The notes under the pieces were generated by a model. The model saw nothing but the letters and a program-made list of their open reading frames with translations, was not told the DNA's origin and did no database searches. This document shows, piece by piece, positions 49,642 through 57,682 of a DNA stretch of 58,181 nucleotides. The stretch comes from Mycobacterium sp. D16Q13. Its GTDB lineage: Bacteria > Actinomycetota > Actinomycetes > Mycobacteriales > Mycobacteriaceae. The position numbers were made by a program, and so were the translations under genes. Numbering within the stretch: position 1 is the first letter of the stretch; each line of letters starts with the position of its first letter. The stretch spans positions 1 through 58,181 of the forward strand of contig NZ_MAEW01000026.1 in NCBI RefSeq assembly GCF_002013375.1, read 5' to 3'.

Positions 49642-51123
49642 ATGACAACGCAGTTTGACGCCGTGATCGTCGGGGCCGGTTTCGGTGGGATGGGCGCAGC
49701 GATTCAGCTCAAGGAGCTGGGCCTGACCAATCTGGCGATCCTGGATCGCGAGGATGATCTCGGCGGTACCTGGCACGTCAATCACTACCCCGGCCTGGCT
49801 GTCGACATCCCGTCGGCTACCTATTCGTACTCATTTGAGCCGAACCCGTACTGGTCCCGATTGTTCGCGCCGGGCGCGGAGCTCAAGCAGTACGCCGCTC
49901 ACGTCGCCGAGAAGCACGATCTGCGCAAGTACATGCGTTTCAACACCCCGGTATCGGGTGCGCGCTGGGACGAGGAAGGCCAGCACTGGGTGGTGGCCAC
50001 CGAAGCCGGCGATACCGTCACCGGCAAGTACCTGCTCACGGCCACCGGCTACCTGTCGCAACCGAAAATGCCCGATATCGAGGGTATTGAATCCTTCGCC
50101 GGCAAGATCATCCACACCACCAAGTGGGACAACAGCTATCGTGCCGCGGGCCACAAGATTGGTTTGATCGGCACTGGCGCCACCGCTGTTCAGCTCATCC
50201 CTGAGCTGGCCAAGGATGCGCAACACCTCACCGTGTACCAGCGCACCCCGATCTGGGTCGTACCCAAGGCCGACGCGAGGGTCCCCGGCGTGATCAAGAA
50301 GCTATTCGCCAAGGTGCCACGTACCCAAAAGATCGCTCGCACAGTGGGTTCGGCGATCCTTGAGGTGATCATGGTGGGCGGAGTGCTGCATTTCCGCCAG
50401 TTCCGGCAGGCCAACAACGGGGCCGCGATGCTGGCCAAGGCGCATTTGTTCGCGCAGGTGCGTGATCGCGACCTGCGCCGCAAGCTGACGCCCGACTATG
50501 ACTTCGGCTGCAAGCGGCCAACCTTCTCGAACACGTACTTCCGAGCGTTCAGCAAGAAGAACGTGAGTCTCGAGACGGCATCGATCGAGCGCATCGAGCC
50601 CGACGGCATTGTCACCGCGGACGGTCGCAAGACGGTCATCGACACCCTGGTGCTGGCCACCGGTTTCAATCTGTGGGAATCAGCCTTCCCCGCGTTCGAG
50701 GTGGTCGGTCGTGAGGACTACAACCTCGGAAAGTTCTGGCGGGACAATCGTTTCCAGGCATTCGAGGGGATTGCGGTCCCCAAGTTCCCCAATCTGCTGA
50801 CGCTCAACGGGCCCTACTCCTACAGCGGGTTGTCCTACTTCGACACCATCGAGTCCCAGATGCGGCATATCAAGCGGCTCTTCGGCGAGATGGCGCGCAC
50901 CGGCACCGAGACCTTCGAGGTCACCGACGAGGCCAACACCGAATTCCTGAATCGCATGGTTGGCAACCTGGACAATTCGGTGTTCTACCTCGGCAGCTGC
51001 CAGACGGCACGAAGCTACTACTTCAATCAGCACGGGGAGGCCGCGCTGCTGCGCCCGACCTCGACGGCCAGCGCGTACAAGGAGCAGGAGTCCTTCCCGC
51101 TGGAGGCGTACCAGCTGGCCTAG
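49642..51123 (+). CDS. Flavin-dependent Baeyer-Villiger-type monooxygenase
   Basis: A 493-residue FAD/NADPH monooxygenase. FAD motif GAGFGGMG at about residues 11-18. NADPH motif GLIGTGATAVQ at about 174-184. The Baeyer-Villiger fingerprint F-x-G-x-x-x-H-x-x-x-W is present as FAGKIIHTTKW (about 153-163). Such enzymes oxidise ketones to esters or activate thioamide prodrugs; EthA and MymA are mycobacterial relatives. The substrate is unknown. The ATG is probably leaderless, with TAGCAT ending six bases before it. Confidence 0.88.
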   Translation: MTTQFDAVIVGAGFGGMGAAIQLKELGLTNLAILDREDDLGGTWHVNHYPGLAVDIPSATYSYSFEPNPYWSRLFAPGAELKQYAAHVAEKHDLRKYMRFNTPVSGARWDEEGQHWVVATEAGDTVTGKYLLTATGYLSQPKMPDIEGIESFAGKIIHTTKWDNSYRAAGHKIGLIGTGATAVQLIPELAKDAQHLTVYQRTPIWVVPKADARVPGVIKKLFAKVPRTQKIARTVGSAILEVIMVGGVLHFRQFRQANNGAAMLAKAHLFAQVRDRDLRRKLTPDYDFGCKRPTFSNTYFRAFSKKNVSLETASIERIEPDGIVTADGRKTVIDTLVLATGFNLWESAFPAFEVVGREDYNLGKFWRDNRFQAFEGIAVPKFPNLLTLNGPYSYSGLSYFDTIESQMRHIKRLFGEMARTGTETFEVTDEANTEFLNRMVGNLDNSVFYLGSCQTARSYYFNQHGEAALLRPTSTASAYKEQESFPLEAYQLA

Positions 51124-51140
51124 CCCGGCTCGTCGCAGAT

Positions 51141-51815
51141 TTAGGTGAGGACACAGTCACCGCAGACCGCGGAACGGTCGTCGGTGAGCTGGTAGATAAG
51201 GCAGCAGCTGCGCCTCCGGAAATCCGGTCCCGCGCGCAGGGTGCCGTCGTCGATGCGCTGGTCGCGAAGGTATGCGTTGGCGACTTCGCGGGCGGCCTCG
51301 GTCAGCTCCGATCGCGATGAGGCAATCAGACGCGCGGCGCTATTGACGGCCGATCCGATGTTTCCCCACAGAACGCGGTGACTTACGCCGGATTGGTCCA
51401 TCACGCCCCGAGTTATCAATTCGACGGCCGATCCGGCAGAGGTGTTGTGCTCCCCCGCCCGTAGGACCACTGACAGCGGAAACGGGCCGCCCAGTGCGTC
51501 CTGCCACCACAACTCGCGCAAGTCCTGCGAGATGCGCAGCTCACCGCATGTCGCGGCGGCAACGGTGGGCGCGAGGATGCGGGCGACAAGGCCAAGGTGA
51601 GCCACGGAGGCCGCTACCCGCGGATCGATGTCGGCGGGGCTTATCGCCATGCGTGCGGCGAGACTGACTCGCACGCTGTCGATCCGGTCCGCGAGTGCGC
51701 TCGATCCGTCGGCCAGCTCCGCCATCGGACGCCACGGATGCACCGGTACCTCCCCGGCGTCATGGGCCTCGACGGTGAAGAAGGGCCCGAAGGCCGACAG
51801 CTCAACCGCGCTCAC
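51141..51815 (-). CDS. FhuF-like ferric siderophore reductase
   Basis: A 224-residue protein whose C-terminus carries the FhuF-type 2Fe-2S motif C-C-x10-C-x2-C (RRSCCLIYQLTDDRSAVCGD, then CVLT). The upstream 190 residues are helical and fit the FhuF substrate domain. FhuF reduces ferric iron in hydroxamate siderophores to release it in the cytoplasm. No iron-dependent IdeR box was found upstream. It is convergent with the monooxygenase gene, 17 bases from its stop. Confidence 0.75.
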   Translation of the reverse strand: MSAVELSAFGPFFTVEAHDAGEVPVHPWRPMAELADGSSALADRIDSVRVSLAARMAISPADIDPRVAASVAHLGLVARILAPTVAAATCGELRISQDLRELWWQDALGGPFPLSVVLRAGEHNTSAGSAVELITRGVMDQSGVSHRVLWGNIGSAVNSAARLIASSRSELTEAAREVANAYLRDQRIDDGTLRAGPDFRRRSCCLIYQLTDDRSAVCGDCVLT

Positions 51816-51924
51816 ACGCCGATGATGCCACCAGCACGATCAAGATCACGCGCGGGCGAGGTATTCGGATTAAGTTGTTTGCGTCCACCGCATCGATAGG
51901 CGGTGTGCACGAAAGGGGTGTTTG

Positions 51925-52371
51925 GTGGCTGAGCAGGTCGGGGACCTCACTACTGTCAACTTTGAATACCACTACTCGCATCCTGCCCATAGCGTCTGGT
52001 CGATACTCAACTCGCCACAGCTATTCGGGCAGTGGGTCAGAGACTTCGGGCCAACGAAATACGAGACAGGACTTGACTTTTCGTTTAACGTCTTCCCGTT
52101 CGTGGGAAGCGGATTCGTCGGCGAGATCGACGGCCGGTTCACTGAGGTGGTCGACGATGAGGTGTTGGCCTACCGAATGGCCACCCGCGACGGTTCGATC
52201 GTCATCGACTCGCGCTGGATCCTGAAGCCGGACTCGGAGGGCACGCGACTGTCTGTCGAAGCGACCGGATTCAATCCGAAGGACCACGACCAGATGCGGT
52301 TCCGGCAGCTGTGTCTCGTGGGCTGGCCCGCCGTTCTGGAGCGGATTGACGACTTCCTGCGGGAGCGTTGA
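51925..52371 (+). CDS. SRPBCC/AHSA1-like lipid- or ligand-binding protein
   Basis: A 148-residue protein with the START-like/Bet v1 fold: FEYHYSHPAHSVWSILNSPQ, then the long strand region SFNVFPFVGSGFVGEIDGRF and DSRWILKPDSEGTRLSVEAT, ending in a long helix (RFRQLCLVGWPAVLERIDDF). It binds a hydrophobic ligand in a central cavity. No enzyme activity is evident. AAAGGGG precedes the GTG at 51925; a TTG one codon earlier is the alternative. Confidence 0.75.
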   Translation: MAEQVGDLTTVNFEYHYSHPAHSVWSILNSPQLFGQWVRDFGPTKYETGLDFSFNVFPFVGSGFVGEIDGRFTEVVDDEVLAYRMATRDGSIVIDSRWILKPDSEGTRLSVEATGFNPKDHDQMRFRQLCLVGWPAVLERIDDFLRER

Positions 52372-52395
52372 TCGCGCAGAAAGTCGCGCTGGTGA

Positions 52396-52956
52396 CTACT
52401 CGATCACGCGAACAAGGTAGGGGGCCATGTCATTGAAGCGCACCGGCGATACCTGCACCGCGGGTTCGGACGCCTCGAGCATGAGGTTGTTCCCCAAGAA
52501 CATCGTCACGCTCTGGCTCCCGTTGGGGCCATAAAAGATGAGATCTCCCGGGAGTGCCTGTGCTGGAAGAACTTTCCGGCCACCTTTGTAGTCGTACTGG
52601 TCGCCGGACCGGCGGGGCAGTTTGATGCCGGCGGCGGCGTAGGAGTAGACCATGAGCCCGGAGGCGTCGAATCCCGGAACCTTCGGGGCGGGCGTAGCCA
52701 CCGGGGCCGGGATCAATCCCAACAGGCTCGTCGCCGCCTCGGGTGCGGCCGGCGCGGTGTCGGTGCTCGTGGTCGGTCCGTCAGCGTTACCGCCCCCATA
52801 CGTGAACGGCACGCCGCGCTGAGCCAGACCCCTCGCGATCACCGCGTTAATGGCCTTCTGCGCGTCGGCGGGGCTTCTGTGGACGTCAGCGGCGGCCAGC
52901 CCCGGCGTGGCGAACAACAGGGCGATGCCGAGCAGGACTGCGTAGGTGCGTTTCAT
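52396..52956 (-). CDS. ripD: RipD-like inactive NlpC/P60 peptidoglycan-binding protein
   Basis: A 186-residue exported protein: signal peptide about 1-23, a short linker, then an NlpC/P60 domain at about 90-180. The catalytic Cys of FDCSG is replaced by Ala98 (FDASGLMVYSYAAAG), and the His position is Ser in QSVTMFLGNN. It therefore cannot hydrolyse peptides. M. tuberculosis RipD shows the same loss and binds peptidoglycan. It starts at MKRTYAVLLG. A GTGAC repeat upstream (53100-53115) may link it to cell-wall regulation. Confidence 0.85.
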   Translation of the reverse strand: MKRTYAVLLGIALLFATPGLAAADVHRSPADAQKAINAVIARGLAQRGVPFTYGGGNADGPTTSTDTAPAAPEAATSLLGLIPAPVATPAPKVPGFDASGLMVYSYAAAGIKLPRRSGDQYDYKGGRKVLPAQALPGDLIFYGPNGSQSVTMFLGNNLMLEASEPAVQVSPVRFNDMAPYLVRVIE

Positions 52957-53099
52957 TCGATTGTCGCTTCTCTCCGGCCGTGAACTCTGGCTCCCGGGTG
53001 GTTCCTTCCGGCCGGCGATGACCACCAAGATCCTTTCTACCGTTGACGCCGTGTAGATCCCAATTAGGTTCTGCGACATAGCCAATGAGTTGTCGTACT

Positions 53100-53115
53100 G
53101 TGACCGAACGGTGAC
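53100..53115 (+). promoter_or_regulatory. Direct repeat resembling an MtrA-type site
   Basis: GTGAC-cgaacg-GTGAC: two five-base direct repeats 11 bases apart. They resemble the paired GTAAC repeats bound by MtrA upstream of peptidoglycan hydrolase genes. The site lies 144 bases before the ripD start and 85 before the acetyltransferase start. Confidence 0.3.
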
Positions 53116-53199
53116 ACTGGGACGCTGTGCGGCGATAAGTCAACCGTTGCGCTCAACGTTTCTTGAGCGCGGTCGGCCCGCCGGTCGTAGGCTGACGCC

Positions 53200-53865
53200 A
53201 TGACCGATCACGACCGCCTTGCCGCCCGCCGCGAGATTGCCGACGCACTCACGAGTGCGTTCGAACGGCGCCATGAAGTGCTTGATCTGATTGTGGAGGC
53301 CGATGACCGAAAGAGCGCCATCGATGCGATCGCTACATTGCTGGGAACTTCGCACCTGGGTGGCGAAGCGGTGATGGGCATGTCCTTCGACCAGCTGACC
53401 AAGGACGAGCGCCGCAAGAATGCCGCCGAACTTGAGGATCTCAACAGTCAGCTCACCTTCACCCTTCTGGAGCGCCCCGCGAGCTCGGGCGACAGCCTCG
53501 AACTGCGACCGTTCTCCGGAGACTCCGATGCCGATATCTTCGCGGCGCGCACCGAAGAGGTGGGCCAGGCGGGCGACGGTTCCGGCGCCCCGGCGGGCGG
53601 TCTCGATGATGAGTTGAGAGCGGCGCTCGCACGTATCGACGACGAGGAAGCGGCATGGTTCGTCGCATTCGAAGGGCCCAGCAAGGTGGGCATAGTCTTT
53701 GGGGAGCTGGTGGACGGCGAGGTGAACGTGCGGATCTGGGTTCATCCCGATCATCGAAAGAAGGGGTACGGCACAGCGGCTTTGCGGAAATCCCGGTCGG
53801 TGATGGCGGCCTACTTCCCCGCCGTGCCCATGGTGGTGCGGGCGCCCGGGGCCGCCCCTTCCTGA
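53200..53865 (+). CDS. GNAT acetyltransferase with an extra N-terminal helical domain
   Basis: A 221-residue protein. The C-terminal half has the GNAT acetyl-CoA site VNVRIWVHPDHRKKGYGTAA, with the R-x-x-G-x-G/A element. The N-terminal 85 residues are helical and resemble the DNA gyrase A coiled-coil region (RKSAIDAIATLLGTSHLGGE, DQLTKDERRKNAAELEDLN). A related two-part design exists in mycobacteria. The acetyl acceptor is unknown. The start is probably leaderless, with TAGGCT ending six bases before the ATG. Confidence 0.75.
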   Translation: MTDHDRLAARREIADALTSAFERRHEVLDLIVEADDRKSAIDAIATLLGTSHLGGEAVMGMSFDQLTKDERRKNAAELEDLNSQLTFTLLERPASSGDSLELRPFSGDSDADIFAARTEEVGQAGDGSGAPAGGLDDELRAALARIDDEEAAWFVAFEGPSKVGIVFGELVDGEVNVRIWVHPDHRKKGYGTAALRKSRSVMAAYFPAVPMVVRAPGAAPS

Positions 53866-53890
53866 GTATCGAGGCAGGCCGGGCGCTCAT

Positions 53891-53914
53891 CAAGAGTGTT
53901 GATCAATGTGCTTG
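53891..53914. promoter_or_regulatory. Candidate MarR operator upstream of the marR gene
   Basis: CAAG-N4-TTGATCAA-N4-CTTG: the centre is an 8-bp palindrome and the outer four bases pair. It lies about 100 bases before the marR start, in the region that should hold its promoter. MarR proteins commonly repress their own gene from such sites. Confidence 0.35.
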
Positions 53915-54015
53915 ATACACTGACGAATTGGTGTGAATTTTCTGGACGACACGCCGTCCGGCCGCACCTGTTCGGGCGGTGGATCACCGACGAAGTCCGC
54001 TACTGTTAGCGCGGT

Positions 54016-54447
54016 ATGAGCACATACGAGGAATCTCCGATGGGCATTCTGGTGTCTCAGATCTATCGAGTGCTGTGGTCACGAGCCTCGGCGATCGTGC
54101 GCGACTTCGGTGTGACGGTGCCGCAGATGGAGTGCTTGGCCGTGCTGTCCGCGCAGCCGGGGATATCCAACGTTGAGATCGCTGCAGAGCTTCGCATCAC
54201 GCCCCAGGCGGTAAGCCTGGTCCAGCGCTCACTCGAAGAGGCGGGCCTGGTACTCCGATCGCGCCGGCAGGCCGATGCCAGGGTGCTGACCACTGAGTTG
54301 ACCGCCAAAGGGCGGAAGCTCTTCGAGCGTGCCGACGCCACTCTGCGCGAGGATGACGACGAGATACTCGCCAACATGACAGATAAAGATCGCGCCCAGC
54401 TGCGCAGGCTGCTCGGTGGCGTGATCGAAACTATGTCGGCCAGGTAA
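54016..54447 (+). CDS. MarR-family transcriptional regulator
   Basis: A 143-residue MarR protein. The winged helix-turn-helix lies at about residues 35-105 (PGISNVEIAAELRITPQAVS, then the wing VLRSRRQADARVLTTELTAK). N- and C-terminal helices form the dimer. No regulated neighbour of an obvious kind follows: furA starts 152 bases later and has its own promoter. The inducer is unknown. Confidence 0.88.
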   Translation: MSTYEESPMGILVSQIYRVLWSRASAIVRDFGVTVPQMECLAVLSAQPGISNVEIAAELRITPQAVSLVQRSLEEAGLVLRSRRQADARVLTTELTAKGRKLFERADATLREDDDEILANMTDKDRAQLRRLLGGVIETMSAR

Positions 54448-54562
54448 TCCACCCGTTACTGGGTGCAAAAGCGCTCGCTGTCAACATTATTGACGATCCG
54501 TGTCGGCTTCTTTGCGCTGGTCAGGCGGGTCGTGAACTCTTTCCAACTCTTTTGCAGTTTTC

Positions 54563-54577
54563 CTGGATTCATTCCAG
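54563..54577. promoter_or_regulatory. Candidate FurA operator before furA
   Basis: CTGGA-ttcat-TCCAG: 5-bp arms around an AT-rich centre. It lies immediately upstream of the CATACT -10 at 54588-54593, where a repressor would block transcription. Mycobacterial FurA autoregulates furA-katG from an AT-rich site in the same place. Confidence 0.5.
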
Positions 54578-54587
54578 ATAATTGAGG

Positions 54588-54593
54588 CATACT
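54588..54593 (+). promoter_or_regulatory. -10 element of furA-katG, leaderless start
   Basis: CATACT ends six bases before the GTG at 54600. Mycobacterial furA mRNA is known to be leaderless, with transcription beginning on the start codon. This spacing supports 54600 rather than the adjacent GTG at 54597. Confidence 0.5.
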
Positions 54594-54599
54594 GACGTG

Positions 54600-55058
54600 G
54601 TGGCCCTCACATCGGATGAGTACGCGGCGCTGTTGCGGACTGCCGATCTGCGCGTGACCCGGCCCCGGGTCGCCGTTCTCGAAGCCGTGGAAGCACATCC
54701 GCATGCCGACACCGAGACTGTTTTTGGTGTCGTCAGGACCGGCCTGCCCGAGGTCTCCCGTCAGGCCGTGTACGACGTCTTGGCGGCGCTGACATCGGCG
54801 GGCCTGGTGCGCAAGATCCAGCCCTCCGGCTCCGTCGCACGATACGAATCGCGGGTCGGCGACAACCATCACCATGTCGTATGCCGCTCGTGCGGCGTCA
54901 TCGCAGACGTCGACTGTGCCGTCGGTGCCGCACCGTGTCTCACCCCATCCGACTACAACGGTTTCGTCCTCGAGGAGGCCGAGGTCATCTATTGGGGCCT
55001 ATGCCCCGACTGCGCTTCCCCGCAAGCGCCCACACGAATTTCGGGATCACACACGTGA
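54600..55058 (+). CDS. furA: FurA, redox/iron-responsive repressor of katG
   Basis: A 152-residue Fur-family repressor. The N-terminal winged helix includes RVTRPRVAVLEAVEAHPHAD and VSRQAVYDVLAALTSAGLVR. Then come the metal site NHHHVVCRSCG and the C-x-x-C pair ending GLCPDC, which bind structural zinc. Identity with mycobacterial FurA is high along its whole length. It is followed by katG after 36 bases, the universal furA-katG arrangement, in which FurA represses both until oxidative stress. Its start is set by the leaderless promoter. Confidence 0.93.
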   Translation: MALTSDEYAALLRTADLRVTRPRVAVLEAVEAHPHADTETVFGVVRTGLPEVSRQAVYDVLAALTSAGLVRKIQPSGSVARYESRVGDNHHHVVCRSCGVIADVDCAVGAAPCLTPSDYNGFVLEEAEVIYWGLCPDCASPQAPTRISGSHT

Positions 55059-55094
55059 TCACAGCCCACATCACCCCCTCCCGAAAGGATCGCT

Positions 55095-57311
55095 GTGCCT
55101 GAAGAACACCCGCCCATCGCAGAGGCGAACAACCAGCCATCGAACGGTTGCCCCGTTGCGGGCGGTCGTCTCAACTATCCGGTCGAGGGTGGTAACGCCA
55201 ATCGCGAATGGTGGCCCACCCAGCTCAACCTGCAAATCCTTAAGAAGAATCCTCCTGCCGCCAACCCTCTCGGTGAGCACTTCGACTACGCCAAGGCCGT
55301 CCAGACGATCGACGTCGACGCGCTCAAGGCCGATGTCGAGAGGGTGCTGACCGATTCTCAAGACTGGTGGCCCGCCGACTTCGGTAACTACGGCCCGATG
55401 TTCATTCGTATGTCGTGGCATGCCGCGGGCACCTATCGCGTCGCCGATGGCCGAGGCGGCGCGGGCGCCGGTATGCAGCGATTCGCCCCACTGAACAGCT
55501 GGCCCGACAACGTGCTGCTCGATCGCGCGCGGCGCCTGCTGTGGCCCGTCAAGAAGAAGTACGGGAACTCGTTGTCCTGGGCCGACCTCATCGTCTTTGC
55601 CGGTAACCACGCCATGGACACCATGGGATTCAAGACCTTCGGTTTCGCGTTCGGGCGTGAGGACCGCTGGGAGCCCGAACAGGACGTCTACTGGGGCCCC
55701 GAACACACCTGGTTGGGCGACGAGCGCTACACCGGCGATCGCGACCTGGAGAACCCCCTTGCCGCGGTGCAAATGGGTTTGATCTACGTCAATCCCGAAG
55801 GCCCCAACGGCAATCCGGATCCGCAGGCCGCCGCCATCGACATCCGCGAGACCTTCGCCCGGATGGCGATGAACGACGAGGAAACCGCCGCGCTGATCGT
55901 CGGTGGCCACACCTTCGGTAAGACGCACGGCGCGGGCGATGCCGGCCTGGTCGGGCCGGTTCCCGAGGACGCGCCGCTGGAGCAGATGGGCATCGGATGG
56001 AAGAGCTCGTTCGGCACCGGCAAGGGCAATGACGCGATCGGCAGTGGTCTGGAAGTCACCTGGACCCACACGCCGACCAAGTGGGACAACAGCTTTCTGG
56101 AGATTCTGTACGGCAACGAGTGGGAGCTGACCAAGAGCCCCGCCGGCGCGCATCAGTGGAAGCCCAAGGACGGCGGCTGGGCCAACTCGGTGCCGGCGGC
56201 CCAGGGCACGGGCAAGACGCATCCCTCGATGCTCACCACGGATCTATCGATGCGCTTCGACCCCATCTACGAAGGGATCACCCGGCGCTGGCTCGACCAT
56301 CCCGAAGAGCTGGCCGACGCCTACGCCAAGGCCTGGTACAAGCTGATCCACCGCGACCTGGGGCCGGTCAGCCGCTATCTCGGTCCGCTGGTGCCCAAGG
56401 AGACCCTGCTGTGGCAGGACGTCATCCCCGCCTCGGACACCACCATCGGGGCCGATGACGTCGCCGAGCTGAAGAAGCAGATCCTCGCTTCCGGCCTCAC
56501 GGTGCCGCAGCTGGTTTCCACCGCATGGAAGGCAGCGGCCTCCTATCGCAACAGCGACAAGCGCGGTGGTGCTAACGGTGGCCGTATCCGGCTGCAGCCG
56601 CAGGCCGGCTGGGAATCCAACGAGCCCGATGAGCTCGCCCAGGTGATCCGCACGCTCGAGGGCATCCAGGAGTCCTTCAACGCGGGAGGAAAGAAGGTTT
56701 CGTTCGCGGATCTCGTCGTGCTCGGTGGCGCTGCCGCCGTCGAAAAGGCGGCCAAGGATGCCGGTTTCGATATCGCCGTGCCGTTCACACCCGGCCGTGG
56801 CGATGCGACTCAGGAACAGACCGATGTCGAGTCGTTCTCCTACCTGGAGCCGACAGCCGATGGGTTCCGCAACTACCTGGGCAAGGGAGCGCAGATTCCT
56901 GCCGAGTACAAGTTGATCGACAAGGCCAACTTGCTGGCGCTGTCCCCGCCCGAACTGACTGTCCTCGTCGGCGGTCTGCGCGTGCTGGGTGCCAACTACC
57001 AGAGCTCCGAGCTCGGCGTGCTCACCGACAACCCCGGAACATTGACGAACGACTTCTTCGTCAATCTGGTCGACATGGGTACCGAGTGGACGCCGTCGTC
57101 GGACGGCGACGGCACCTACGTGGGAACCGATCGTGCCAGCGGTTCGGCGAAGTGGACCGCGAGCCGGGTGGATCTGGTGTTCGGTGCGAACTCCGAGCTG
57201 CGCGCTCTGGCAGAGGTTTACGCGCAGGACGACGCCAAGGAGAAGTTCGTCAAGGACTTCGTCGCGGCGTGGGTCAAGGTGTCGAACGCGGACCGGTTCG
57301 ACGTTCGCTGA
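55095..57311 (+). CDS. katG: Catalase-peroxidase
   Basis: A 738-residue bifunctional heme enzyme that removes hydrogen peroxide and activates isoniazid. The distal site Arg105-Trp108-His109 lies in IRMSWHAAGTYR. GGHTFGKTHGAG holds the proximal His. The Trp-Tyr-Met adduct site is intact in context (Trp108, YVNPEGPNG). The residue at the M. tuberculosis Ser315 position is Ser (Ser317 in DAIGSGLEV), so no resistance change is seen there. The C-terminal half is the usual inactive repeat. The GTG start is preceded by GAAAGGAT. It is co-transcribed with furA. Confidence 0.97.
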   Translation: MPEEHPPIAEANNQPSNGCPVAGGRLNYPVEGGNANREWWPTQLNLQILKKNPPAANPLGEHFDYAKAVQTIDVDALKADVERVLTDSQDWWPADFGNYGPMFIRMSWHAAGTYRVADGRGGAGAGMQRFAPLNSWPDNVLLDRARRLLWPVKKKYGNSLSWADLIVFAGNHAMDTMGFKTFGFAFGREDRWEPEQDVYWGPEHTWLGDERYTGDRDLENPLAAVQMGLIYVNPEGPNGNPDPQAAAIDIRETFARMAMNDEETAALIVGGHTFGKTHGAGDAGLVGPVPEDAPLEQMGIGWKSSFGTGKGNDAIGSGLEVTWTHTPTKWDNSFLEILYGNEWELTKSPAGAHQWKPKDGGWANSVPAAQGTGKTHPSMLTTDLSMRFDPIYEGITRRWLDHPEELADAYAKAWYKLIHRDLGPVSRYLGPLVPKETLLWQDVIPASDTTIGADDVAELKKQILASGLTVPQLVSTAWKAAASYRNSDKRGGANGGRIRLQPQAGWESNEPDELAQVIRTLEGIQESFNAGGKKVSFADLVVLGGAAAVEKAAKDAGFDIAVPFTPGRGDATQEQTDVESFSYLEPTADGFRNYLGKGAQIPAEYKLIDKANLLALSPPELTVLVGGLRVLGANYQSSELGVLTDNPGTLTNDFFVNLVDMGTEWTPSSDGDGTYVGTDRASGSAKWTASRVDLVFGANSELRALAEVYAQDDAKEKFVKDFVAAWVKVSNADRFDVR

Positions 57312-57326
57312 TACTCGCAGCATGTT

Positions 57327-57356
57327 GATGGCCGGCTTCTTCGGGGGCCGGCCATC
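57327..57356 (+). terminator. Hairpin terminator after katG
   Basis: GATGGCCGGC (57327-57336) and GCCGGCCATC (57347-57356) form a perfect 10-bp stem with a 10-base loop, 16 bases after the katG stop. No U-tract follows. Mycobacterial intrinsic terminators often lack one. Confidence 0.6.
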
Positions 57357-57376
57357 GCGCTATGTGTCAGGACTTG

Positions 57377-57682
57377 TTACGGCCTGTCGTCCGGGTCTTT
57401 CGCCTGAGCACGCGTCGTCAGCGGCACGCCTGCCTCCTCGAAGATCTCCTCGATGGCGTCCCAATCCCTCTTCCCCACCGCTGACTTGATGCGCGTCGCG
57501 TCCCGCAGAACGAACCGGAACGGCTCATCTTCGGGGGTGCCGAATCCGCCCCGAAGGCAATCGACAAGGGCGTCGAGGTTGCCGCCGAAGTAGCCGCCCG
57601 GCCCGTTCACCGCGCGGCCGAGCTCGGTGAAGAAGTCCTCCCGGGTACGCACGCGGGAGCCATCGACGAAATAGGTCTTCAT
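57377..57682 (-). CDS. Barstar-family ribonuclease inhibitor
   Basis: A 101-residue protein of the barstar family: DGSRVRTREDFFTELGRAVN, then GYFGGNLDALVDCLRGGFGT, the segment that in barstar plugs the RNase active site, ending WDAIEEIFEEAGVPL. The acidic, Asp-rich inhibitor surface is preserved. The ATG overlaps the stop of the RNase gene by four bases (ATGA), so the cytoplasm holds inhibitor whenever the toxin is made. It is the immunity half of a pair. Confidence 0.88.
   Translation of the reverse strand: MKTYFVDGSRVRTREDFFTELGRAVNGPGGYFGGNLDALVDCLRGGFGTPEDEPFRFVLRDATRIKSAVGKRDWDAIEEIFEEAGVPLTTRAQAKDPDDRP

Noticed and set aside
55095..57311. Isoniazid-resistance change in KatG
   Set aside because: The residue matching Ser315 of M. 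tuberculosis is Ser (Ser317 here) and the heme-site residues are intact.
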